Below are positions 8,470-15,905 of a stretch of 64,000 bases of DNA, in pieces (the first letter of the stretch is position 1; each line of letters begins with the position of its first letter). The stretch is from Thermococcus sp. EP1 (GTDB taxonomy: Archaea > Methanobacteriota_B > Thermococci > Thermococcales > Thermococcaceae). The stretch is from positions 186,001-250,000 of the forward strand of contig NZ_JXCG01000003.1 of NCBI RefSeq assembly GCF_001317345.1, given 5' to 3'. The position numbers and the translations under genes were made by a program. Below the pieces are notes generated by a model. It was given only the letters and a program-made list of their open reading frames with translations, made no database searches and had not been told where the DNA came from.

Positions 8470-9185
8470 GGGTCGCTCTAATCCCGATGAGGGTTAAAGT
8501 CAACGACTTTGAAACAAACTGGCAGGAGTTTAAACAAAGATTTAAAGAAGCTTTGGAATACAATCCTGACATCCTAGTTTTCCCCGAGTACTGCCTTACA
8601 GGCTTTGAGGAGTGGGACTTTAGCGGAGCGAAGCTTTATGGTGAAATCGTCAATAGGGTCAGCAAACTTGCAAAGGAGAACTCAGTTTATGTGATCTTCG
8701 GCCTCCTTGAACCCTACAAAAACTGCATCTATAACTCTGCCCTTTTAATAAACCGTGAAGGAGAGGTAATTCTCAAGCACCGCAAATTTCAAGAACCTAT
8801 GAAATTTTGCACTGGCAACACAGTAAAAACTGCTTGGACAGAGTTTGGAAAGCTCGCCATAATTATCTGTGGTGATCTCTACAACAAGCGTATAGCCAAA
8901 TGGATTAAGCGCAAAAGACCCGACTATATTTTTATACCAATGGATCGTTCTCCATGGGGCGATTTTAATTTAGAAGAAGAAATCAAATGCATGAGTGGAA
9001 GGGTTAAACTGTTGGGTGTTAAGACATTTATAGTGAATTCCTACTCCCACTGTGACAGTTTCGGCGGTGCATGGATCTTTGATGAAAATGGAGATCTTTT
9101 AGCTCAGAGTACTGGAGATAACATCCTAGTTTTTGAGTATTTCTTCAAGTCCAATCGTTTAGAACGAAATATAGCTCAGACATAG
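8466..9185 (+). CDS. Carbon-nitrogen hydrolase (nitrilase superfamily)
   Basis: A 239-residue amidase/nitrilase-fold protein with the Glu-Lys-Cys triad visible: E41 in VFPEYCLTGF, K107 in LKHRKFQEP and C135 in IIICGDLYN. The C-terminal part is shortish and lacks a longer oligomerisation tail. Members hydrolyse or transfer acyl groups of amides; the substrate is not evident. ATG at 8466 follows GGAGGTGGAAGTC and overlaps the stop of the DUF422 gene; the upstream GTG at 8457 is part of the Shine-Dalgarno. Translationally coupled to the membrane protein. Confidence 0.85.
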   Translation: MRVALIPMRVKVNDFETNWQEFKQRFKEALEYNPDILVFPEYCLTGFEEWDFSGAKLYGEIVNRVSKLAKENSVYVIFGLLEPYKNCIYNSALLINREGEVILKHRKFQEPMKFCTGNTVKTAWTEFGKLAIIICGDLYNKRIAKWIKRKRPDYIFIPMDRSPWGDFNLEEEIKCMSGRVKLLGVKTFIVNSYSHCDSFGGAWIFDENGDLLAQSTGDNILVFEYFFKSNRLERNIAQT

Positions 9186-9250
9186 TATGCAAAAAAGTAC
9201 ATTGAGTTTCAAATACGTTTTGTTCATGTGATGTTTTAGTTTGAGTTTGA

Positions 9251-9299
9251 AAAATTTTATATTGTCGTACCTGTTCATAGTATACGGAGACATACTATG
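9251..9299 (+). promoter_or_regulatory. Promoter and inverted repeat over the start of the ABC permease operon
   Basis: A TATA-like TTTTATATT (9255-9263) is followed by a perfect 8-base inverted repeat CATAGTAT (9276-9283) / ATACTATG (9292-9299). The right arm contains the start codon ATG and the 8-base spacer contains the GGAG ribosome site. The repeat sits where transcription should start, so it may be an operator or an RNA hairpin hiding the start site. Confidence 0.5.
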
Positions 9300-10328
9300 A
9301 AAGTTCCTTACAAAGCTGCAGTTAGATTATTTGCAATTTATCTCTGTGTGTTGCTTGTAATAACAACCACAGCTGGGCTGGCCAATGAAAAATTGGCTCG
9401 AAAAGAAGCTGAAGAAACTGTAGTTATTCTTCAATATACAAATCCTACATTTTATGAGTTACTAAAGGAAAACGCCACAAAAGAGAATAAAACTGTTGTT
9501 CAGTATTATTACGAAAAATTAATAGAAGTGAGAGGGTTAAATAAAAATGTAATTATTCAGGGAATTCAACTTTTAAAGCAAAGCTGGGAAGAACTAAAGC
9601 CAATAAAAACTGTTAAATTGGGAAGGGCTGTTTTAATAACCTTAGGTGTATTACTATCTTCAATGCTTTTAATAATTTTTACAAGCATTACAGTTGGGAT
9701 GAAGATATCAACAAAACCTTCTCTTTTAGATTTCGTAGAAAGTCTCGCTAGATTTTTCAATGGAATCCCCTCTTGGTGGATTGCTGTTCTTTTTGTGTTT
9801 ATTTTTGTCATTAAATATAATATTCTTCCTGCAAGTGGCTTAATGAGTATTCCACCAGAAGAGGGGATTGGGCTGGCGTTTGATATTTTGAAGCATCTGA
9901 TTCTACCAGTTGCTACAATAGTTTTTGTTTTTGTTTGGGAATTTATAGTCATAGTAGCTAGAGAAACTCAAAGGGAATTTGGGGAAGTTTATATAATTAC
10001 TGAAATCGCCAAAGGAATGCCTAATAAGGTTATCTATTGGAAACACATTCTTAAAAATATCGGAATAACCTTGAGCTCATTCACTGGTCAAAAGTTTATG
10101 GAGATGTTTACGGATTACCTTGTATTGGATGCGTTCTTTTCCCTTCAGGGTTTGGGCTTACTATTGAAGAGTAGCTTCGTTAGGGAAGTTGTTCCAAATG
10201 TGGGAGTTGTAGTAAATTTCAGGCCTTATCTATTCTTTCCACTTACAATAATCATAGCCACGTTATTCTTTGTGATATCTTTAGTTATTGAGCTGATTAA
10301 AGGGATGCTTGATCCAAGGGTGAGTTAA
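9297..10328 (+). CDS. Peptide-type ABC transporter permease (DppB-like)
   Basis: A 343-residue integral membrane protein. An N-terminal helix (about residues 10-28) is followed by a polar region of about 80 residues, then five to six helices. The cytoplasmic EAA-type loop is seen around residues 230-250 (EIAKGMPNKVIYWKHIL), which contacts the ATPase subunit. The segment FFNGIPSWWIAVLFVFIF is typical of DppB/OppB. The next gene, the partner permease, starts right after the stop. No substrate-binding protein or ATPase gene is adjacent, so the transporter must borrow these or be incomplete. Confidence 0.85.
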   Translation: MKVPYKAAVRLFAIYLCVLLVITTTAGLANEKLARKEAEETVVILQYTNPTFYELLKENATKENKTVVQYYYEKLIEVRGLNKNVIIQGIQLLKQSWEELKPIKTVKLGRAVLITLGVLLSSMLLIIFTSITVGMKISTKPSLLDFVESLARFFNGIPSWWIAVLFVFIFVIKYNILPASGLMSIPPEEGIGLAFDILKHLILPVATIVFVFVWEFIVIVARETQREFGEVYIITEIAKGMPNKVIYWKHILKNIGITLSSFTGQKFMEMFTDYLVLDAFFSLQGLGLLLKSSFVREVVPNVGVVVNFRPYLFFPLTIIIATLFFVISLVIELIKGMLDPRVS

Positions 10329-11630
10329 ATGAAGTTAAAACTACGTCAAAAAGTAGGACTTGTAATCTTAATCCTCTTTGCTGGTTTTGTTTTACTTAGT
10401 GAATTGAGTGTGCCCAAAGAAAAGCTCAATAACTGGGAAAATCCATTATACTGGAGTAAATATCCCAAAAAAGCGGATCCAGTATGGTTCTCCATGTTGG
10501 ATAAGGAAACTCCTACAGTTGTTCTTTCTCTTTCGGAAGTTACAGAGATTGGGAACGATTACTGGCTTTTCACATATGTTTATACACACACTTATCCTCG
10601 CCCTCCAAATGATATAGTATTTCGCAGAATTGAGCCAGCATATTATATAATTGAAATTACACGGCCAGATGGTATTAAAATAAGAGTTTATGATGACGAA
10701 CTCAAAGAGGATGTCAATTTGAATACTGACCCTAAAATGACTATGCAAATATTTTCAGCCATGAGATCAAAGCTCAATCTTAATGAAGAAGATAAAGCTA
10801 TGGTGTATCCAATAGAAATCCTCTTTGCGAAAGATCCTAATTTTACGGTACTAAATGGCCCATATACAATAGAGGTGCTATGTAGTTGCAGAAAGCCCCC
10901 ACAAATCATAGTTCAAGGGAATGCTTATGGAATCTTGGGAACTGACAATTACGGAAGGGATATATGGGTTGGTTTTGTTAAAAGCATGAGAAATACCCTT
11001 TATTTAGCTTTAGTTACTTCTACTATTATAGTTCTTCTTGGTTTGTTGATAGGATCTCTCTCAGGATACTTTGATAACAGGCTTTCAAAAATAATCACAT
11101 TCATGCTTGAGGTTCTCACATCGCTTCCTATTCTTCCAATTTTGGTCGTTATTACTTGGGTAATGTCAACCCAAGGATTTGGAGAAAGGATTAATGTCCC
11201 TCCACTAAAATTCATGTTGATCCTAGCGTTTCTCTTAATGGGAAAATTTGCTAAAACAATACGAATGATCACAATAAAAGAGAAAGCTAAAGAATACATA
11301 ACAGCTGAAGTAGCTATAGGAGCTAGTGGATTTTACATCCTAAGACGACATATTGGCCCGATTATCCTAGAGCATGCACTAAGACATTTCACATTCCTAA
11401 TGCCTAGAATTGTTGCCCTAATTTCCCTCTTTGGATTCTTTGGGATGATCCCTGGAACCAATTGGGGTTCTTTTATGATTGAAGCAATGGAGCAAGGGGC
11501 ATTATATGGAAGCAAATGGTGGTGGATTCTTTCACCTGGAGTAGCGATGGCATTCTTGAGTTTGGGGTTTACTCTCTTATCTTTAGGGCCTAGTTATGAA
11601 GAGGAGGGCATGGGGATATGGCTAACATGA
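10329..11630 (+). CDS. Peptide-type ABC transporter permease (DppC-like) with large extracytoplasmic insert
   Basis: A 433-residue membrane protein, about 130 residues longer than usual DppC. Helix 1 (about residues 9-26) is followed by some 180 polar residues with beta-strand character, then the family signature YGILGTDNYGRDIWVGF (about residue 198) and five helices. The EAA loop is EVAIGASGFYILRRHIGP (about residue 325). The insert should face outside the cell and could stand in for part of a binding protein. Start ATG immediately follows the upstream TAA. A terminator-like hairpin lies after the stop. Confidence 0.85.
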   Translation: MKLKLRQKVGLVILILFAGFVLLSELSVPKEKLNNWENPLYWSKYPKKADPVWFSMLDKETPTVVLSLSEVTEIGNDYWLFTYVYTHTYPRPPNDIVFRRIEPAYYIIEITRPDGIKIRVYDDELKEDVNLNTDPKMTMQIFSAMRSKLNLNEEDKAMVYPIEILFAKDPNFTVLNGPYTIEVLCSCRKPPQIIVQGNAYGILGTDNYGRDIWVGFVKSMRNTLYLALVTSTIIVLLGLLIGSLSGYFDNRLSKIITFMLEVLTSLPILPILVVITWVMSTQGFGERINVPPLKFMLILAFLLMGKFAKTIRMITIKEKAKEYITAEVAIGASGFYILRRHIGPIILEHALRHFTFLMPRIVALISLFGFFGMIPGTNWGSFMIEAMEQGALYGSKWWWILSPGVAMAFLSLGFTLLSLGPSYEEEGMGIWLT

Positions 11631-11633
11631 ACT

Positions 11634-11660
11634 ACCCCGCCCCTCTGGACGGGGTTTTGT
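11634..11660 (+). terminator. GC hairpin with T-run after the permease operon
   Basis: CCCCG (11635-11639) pairs with CGGGG (11650-11654) and is followed by TTTT. This GC stem in an AT-rich gap right after the stop codon looks like a terminator. Similar short GC hairpins also mark ends of IS200/IS605 elements, but no transposase remnant is present. Confidence 0.45.
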
Positions 11661-11730
11661 GAGAGGTCACTGGAATGGATTTAAGAGAAAACTCTAAATA
11701 TCCCCCTACCTAATAATTTTGGTGTTGAAT

Positions 11731-12060
11731 ATGGAACTCTATGACGTTAATGAATTCTGGAAGTTTGATCTTAGGGTTGGATTGGTAAAGAAAGCTGAGA
11801 AATTAAAAAGAACTAAAAAGCTCATAAAACTTGAAGTTGACTTTGGAAGCGAACAAAGGACTATAATAACAGGGCTAGCTGATCAATACAGTCCTGAAGA
11901 TCTTGAGGGAAAGAAACTCATTTTTGTCTTAAACTTAAAGCCTAAAAAACTCTCTGGAATAGAGAGCCAAGGAATGCTTATTGTAGCTGAAAGTGAGGAT
12001 GGGAAAGTTTACCTTCTACCTGTCCCAGATGAAGTACCCATCGGTACAAAGGTGTGGTAA
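11731..12060 (+). CDS. Methionyl-tRNA synthetase beta subunit / tRNA-binding domain protein
   Basis: A 109-residue protein consisting of one OB-fold tRNA-binding domain. KFDLRVGLVKKAEKL, LIKLEVDFG, RTIITGLADQY, LKPKKLSGIESQGMLIVA are hallmarks of the MetRS C-terminal/Trbp111 family. In Thermococcales this domain is a separate polypeptide that binds the MetRS catalytic chain, not encoded here, and raises tRNA affinity. The ATG at 11731 follows GGTG; upstream in-frame TTG and GTG codons (11719, 11722) are less likely. Its TAA directly precedes the agmatinase ATG, so the two are co-transcribed. Confidence 0.85.
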   Translation: MELYDVNEFWKFDLRVGLVKKAEKLKRTKKLIKLEVDFGSEQRTIITGLADQYSPEDLEGKKLIFVLNLKPKKLSGIESQGMLIVAESEDGKVYLLPVPDEVPIGTKVW

Positions 12061-12900
12061 ATGTTTTTTGGGATTCCGCACTCAAAAACTCCCAATTTGT
12101 ATATTCTCGGGGTGCCATGGGATGGGTCTTCTTCTTACAGGAAAGGATCTAAAGACGGCCCCAACGCAATAAGGGAGGCTACTTCGGGAGAACTCTATAA
12201 CAGCTTTAGTGAGGGGCTTGTGGACCTTGCAAAGTACTGGCGATACAAGGATCTTGGAGATGTTACGGCTGAGAGTTTTGAAGAACTCGTGAATCAGGTT
12301 GATGACATCGTCACAGCTCATTATAATGGAGAACTTTTTCTTTTCCTAGGCGGAGATCATTCAATAACCTATGCGACTATTAAGGCTATTAAAGAAGCCT
12401 CTGGAGAGAGTTTTGGATTAATGTACTTCGATGCCCATCCAGATCTATACTCTGAGTATGATGGAGACAAATATTCCCATGCATGCACTGTAAGGCGTCT
12501 TGTAGAGGAGGGTTTAGTAAGAGGGAGTGAAGTTATTCAGATTGGAGTTAGAGCTCCTACTAAAGAACAGATTGAATTTGCGAAAGATTATGGAATAAGG
12601 ATAATTTCTGCTTCAGAAATATATCGTTCTCCAAGAGTGCGAGTTCCATTTGAAAAAGCATACCTTTCCTTTGACATGGATGTTCTTGATCCAGCGTTTG
12701 CTCCAGGGGTTGGAAATCCTGAACCAGGTGGTTTAACCACGAGAGAGCTTGTTGAAATAATAAAAAGCTTAAACGTGAGTGTAATAGCCTTTGATATAGT
12801 AGAGCTCAATCCAAAGTATGATTATAAGGGAATAACGGCCTTTGCTGCTGCGAAAATAATAAGAGAAGTACTTGGAAAAGTGACCAAAAATGTGGTGTGA
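12061..12900 (+). CDS. speB: Agmatinase / aminopropylagmatine ureohydrolase
   Basis: A 279-residue member of the arginase/agmatinase family. The two-manganese site is visible: GGDHSITYA (about residue 97), FDAHPDLYSEYDG (about 121), and SFDMDVLDPAFAPG (about 203). It hydrolyses a guanidino group to urea. In Thermococcus the polyamine route runs through N1-aminopropylagmatine, so the real substrate may be that compound rather than agmatine (established for T. kodakarensis, inferred here). The ATG follows the upstream stop with no gap. Confidence 0.85.
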   Translation: MFFGIPHSKTPNLYILGVPWDGSSSYRKGSKDGPNAIREATSGELYNSFSEGLVDLAKYWRYKDLGDVTAESFEELVNQVDDIVTAHYNGELFLFLGGDHSITYATIKAIKEASGESFGLMYFDAHPDLYSEYDGDKYSHACTVRRLVEEGLVRGSEVIQIGVRAPTKEQIEFAKDYGIRIISASEIYRSPRVRVPFEKAYLSFDMDVLDPAFAPGVGNPEPGGLTTRELVEIIKSLNVSVIAFDIVELNPKYDYKGITAFAAAKIIREVLGKVTKNVV

Positions 12901-12932
12901 GATCTCGTAAAAAAAGAAGCAAGGTGATTTTC

Positions 12933-14081
12933 ATGTTAAAATGCACGTCCTGTGGAAGAGAATATTCTCTAAGGAAACCATATCAAAGATGTGAATGTGG
13001 TGAACCACTTGAATTAGAGCTATTTAAGAGCACTCCAGGCATAGGGAGGAGAGTGTGGGAGAGATTTTCTGGATTTTTCCCCTTTGAACTTAATCTTGAG
13101 CTTAGTCTCGGAGAAGGAGATACCCTACTAACTAAGGCAAAAAAGCTTTCGAAAGAACTTGGAGTCAAGCTTTATCTCAAAAATGAAACTCTCAACCCAA
13201 CATGGAGCTTTAAAGATAGAGGGACTTATTTGGGTATTCATAGGGCTCTTCAGTTGGGGTTTAAAAAAATTGGCACTGTTTCGACTGGCAATATGGCTGC
13301 GAGTGTTGCGGCTTATGGAGCAAGAGCTGGGCTTGAGACATACGTTCTGGTTTCATCAGACATAGCAGAAGAAAAATTGAAAGCTCTTGCCCTTTATGGA
13401 GCTAGGATTATCAAAGTTCAGGGCGATTATGGGGAGCTCTACTACAAAAGCCTTAAAATAGGGAGGGAAAAGGGAATATACTTCATAAATTCGGACGATC
13501 CTTTCCGAGTTGAAGGATACAAGAGCATGAGCTTTGAGATAATTGAGGAAGTAACCCCGGACTACGTTGTTGTGCCAACGTCATCAGGAGGGCTTTTCAG
13601 AGGAATTGTGAAGGGTTTTCTGGAACTTAAGGAAAGTGAACTCATTGAGAGACTTCCTTGTTTTGTGGTGGTTCAAGCTGAAGGCTGTTCTCCAATATGC
13701 AAGACATTTAATGAAGGAAAAGAGAAGATAGAGCGGTTTGAAAGTCCACATACAATAGCCCATGCCATAGAGAATCCATATCCTCCGAGTGGAAATGCCG
13801 TTTTGAGACTTTTGAAGGAACTTAGGGGCTTATGTGTTACAGTTAGTGATGAAGAGATTTTGGATGCTCAAAGAGATCTTGGTAGAGAAGGCCTCTTTGT
13901 CCAGCCAGCATCTGCAACAGGAATAGCTGCAATAAAAAAGCTTAGAGGGAGAGGAATTATCGAAGAAGAAGCAAAAGTCGTTAGCATTCTTACAGGTGCT
14001 GGATTAAAAACTCTTAGCCATGTTGCTCTAAGCACTATTGAAGAATGTTCCTTGGGGACTCTTGGGGAATGCTTTCCATAA
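12933..14081 (+). CDS. thrC: Threonine synthase
   Basis: A 382-residue fold-type II PLP enzyme. An N-terminal zinc ribbon (C4, C7, C20, C22) precedes the catalytic domain; the PLP lysine is K94 in NPTWSFKDRGTYL, and the phosphate-binding and serine-rich loops are TVSTGNMAASVAAYG and VPTSSGGLFRG. It converts O-phosphohomoserine to threonine. The ATG at 12933 follows AAGGTGATTTTC and matches the zinc-ribbon start; a GTG at 12897 overlapping the upstream stop would add 12 unrelated basic residues. No homoserine kinase is in the window. Confidence 0.85.
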   Translation: MLKCTSCGREYSLRKPYQRCECGEPLELELFKSTPGIGRRVWERFSGFFPFELNLELSLGEGDTLLTKAKKLSKELGVKLYLKNETLNPTWSFKDRGTYLGIHRALQLGFKKIGTVSTGNMAASVAAYGARAGLETYVLVSSDIAEEKLKALALYGARIIKVQGDYGELYYKSLKIGREKGIYFINSDDPFRVEGYKSMSFEIIEEVTPDYVVVPTSSGGLFRGIVKGFLELKESELIERLPCFVVVQAEGCSPICKTFNEGKEKIERFESPHTIAHAIENPYPPSGNAVLRLLKELRGLCVTVSDEEILDAQRDLGREGLFVQPASATGIAAIKKLRGRGIIEEEAKVVSILTGAGLKTLSHVALSTIEECSLGTLGECFP

Positions 14082-14093
14082 GGAGGTGAGGAT

Positions 14094-14882
14094 ATGCTAA
14101 TCGGGGCAGCGATGATGCCTCATGGAAATGATGTTCTCGACCCGAAGGATGAGGACACAAAACGACTTGCTGGACTCTTAAAAGATATTGGTAGGGAATT
14201 CTCAAAGGCAGATTTGTACGTTCTCATAAGTCCTCACAACGTCCGCATGAGTGAAGCCTTTGGAGTTATAATGGCTGAAAATCTTGTTTCATGGCTTAGT
14301 TTTGGGGGAATCGAACTTCCTGGTGATTACCAAACTGAAAGAGAACTCGCCAGAGAAATATATGAGAGGGCAAAAGCTAAGGGACTTCCTGTGGTTGATA
14401 TAAACTTTGCTTCAGTGGGCGGGGAATATTCACTTTTTCCCCTAACATGGGGAGAACTTATACCTCTCCATTTCCTCGAAAAGAGGCCCCTTGTCGTGTT
14501 AACTCCAGCACGAAAAGTTCCAAGGAAAATCCTTGTTGGATTTGGAGAAGTTATTGCCGAAGTTCTTGAAGAAGATGAAAAGAGAATTGCATTTATAGCA
14601 AGTGCTGATCATGGCCATGCACATGATCCAAATGGCCCGTATGGTTATGCTCCAGAGGCAAAAGAATACGATGAGCGCATTATGCAACTCATTAAAGAGA
14701 ACAAACTTGAAAAGCTCCTAAGTATTTCGGATGAACTGATAAACAAAGCCCTTCCTGATAGCTACTGGCAGCTGCTTGTTCTCTATGGGGTGCTCAAAAA
14801 AGTACCAATGAAAGTAAAAGCAACAGCTTATGCTTGTCCAAGCTACTTTGGTATGGGTGCTGCTTTGTTTGTCCGATCCTGA
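14094..14882 (+). CDS. LigB-type (class III extradiol dioxygenase fold) protein
   Basis: A 262-residue protein of the LigB/extradiol ring-cleavage dioxygenase subunit B fold. Likely iron ligands are in AAMMPHGND (H about 10), VLISPHNVRM (H about 49) and the C-terminal catalytic SADHGHAHDPNG (about residue 165). An archaeon of this type has no known aromatic-ring cleavage route, so it may act on another catechol-like or dihydroxy compound. It lies 12 bases after thrC with an AAGGAGGTGAGGAT ribosome site, ending the 11731-14882 forward cluster. Confidence 0.75.
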   Translation: MLIGAAMMPHGNDVLDPKDEDTKRLAGLLKDIGREFSKADLYVLISPHNVRMSEAFGVIMAENLVSWLSFGGIELPGDYQTERELAREIYERAKAKGLPVVDINFASVGGEYSLFPLTWGELIPLHFLEKRPLVVLTPARKVPRKILVGFGEVIAEVLEEDEKRIAFIASADHGHAHDPNGPYGYAPEAKEYDERIMQLIKENKLEKLLSISDELINKALPDSYWQLLVLYGVLKKVPMKVKATAYACPSYFGMGAALFVRS

Positions 14883-14893
14883 GATAGTTTAAC

Positions 14894-15301
14894 TCAAGAT
14901 CTCTCACCTATTATGTGTCGAATTCCATAGTAGATGACCATTCCTAGAAGGAAAGAAGCCACAGGGAAAAGGTAAAAGAGAAAGAAAATAAAAAACGCCG
15001 GGTCATCACTGTGATAAGAATTAGAGTGAAGATCTGTAATCGTACTTAGTATGGAAAGGGTTACTGCTACTATGAGTGGGGCAAAACCCACCATTATACT
15101 AAACTCTGGGAGAGAAACTCTCAGCTTCCATAGAAAAAGTGCGGTTATTAGGGCTACAATGAGAGTTGGATAAATAAAGAAAAGAATTTCAGGAGAAATT
15201 TTTCCATATATGCTTTCAAGTTTCTCTATCCCAAAAGCTATTAGTGTCCACAAAGGGGTTGCAAAGAGGAGAAAGAGGAAAACCTTGATGTTCTCTTTCA
15301 T
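14894..15301 (-). CDS. Four-helix integral membrane protein, unknown
   Basis: A 135-residue protein with four hydrophobic helices: residues about 6-22, 36-54, 63-83 and 100-125. The loop between helices 3 and 4 carries polar residues HSNSYHSDDP. No family is recognised. The ATG at 15301 gives a normal MKEN start; an in-frame GTG at 15319 would add six residues. It is the last gene of a reverse cluster of envelope proteins (17489 to 14894). Confidence 0.65.
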   Translation of the reverse strand: MKENIKVFLFLLFATPLWTLIAFGIEKLESIYGKISPEILFFIYPTLIVALITALFLWKLRVSLPEFSIMVGFAPLIVAVTLSILSTITDLHSNSYHSDDPAFFIFFLFYLFPVASFLLGMVIYYGIRHIIGERS

Positions 15302-15330
15302 CCGAGATCCCAAAATCACTATAGTTAGGC

Positions 15331-15894
15331 CTAATATTTATTTTTTGCCATAACCATCCACAAATCTTTTTCTCCTGTATGCATGAAGACGAAGGTTATT
15401 TCTTCATCTGGGAGCTTTAAGCTCTTAGTATGAATTGTAACGCAATATGAATCTAATTGAAATGGTATGTACCAGTACACAAGCGACCCAATAAGTGAGC
15501 TTTCTCTGTAAATCTTAAAATCAATTCTCTGTCCTCCTGTAGTTGTGAGATTCTTTGGAGTGCTCCATGTTATTCTGTATCCTTTAAATGATGTTTCTCC
15601 TGAGAAGTTGACGCTCTGGACACCCAAAACTATATATTCGTATAATTCTCCGTTTACTTTAAGTATTGTTTCGTTTAGGATGGTTATGTTAAGGTATGCA
15701 GGATCACTCTGAGGACTTAAAGGTGATTTCAATGTAGTGTTGCATTTATTGAGGTTTTCTTTGGCTTCAGTTAAAAAAGAAACGACATCTGAAATTGAAA
15801 TTGTTGGAGAAGCAAGTTTGGTTGAGGGCTGATTTATGCAGAGGGAAACTAAGACCATCAAAGGAATAAGAAAAACAAAAAAGCCCCTTTTCAT
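15331..15894 (-). CDS. Lipoprotein of unknown function
   Basis: A 187-residue protein with a signal peptide and a lipobox-like LVSLC (cysteine about residue 19), indicating a lipid-anchored protein outside the membrane. The mature part begins with a Ser/Pro/Thr stretch, is predicted largely beta-strand and contains several N-x-T/S sites. The ATG at 15894 follows GGGATGAGAAAC; an earlier ATG at 15903 is possible. It follows the 527-residue membrane protein by 11 bases and is probably expressed with it. Confidence 0.7.
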   Translation of the reverse strand: MKRGFFVFLIPLMVLVSLCINQPSTKLASPTISISDVVSFLTEAKENLNKCNTTLKSPLSPQSDPAYLNITILNETILKVNGELYEYIVLGVQSVNFSGETSFKGYRITWSTPKNLTTTGGQRIDFKIYRESSLIGSLVYWYIPFQLDSYCVTIHTKSLKLPDEEITFVFMHTGEKDLWMVMAKNKY

Positions 15895-15905
15895 GTTTCT
15901 CATCC

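Noticed and set aside
11634-11660. GC hairpin as the end of an IS200/IS605-type element
   Set aside because: No transposase, TnpB remnant or second end; a terminator explains it better.
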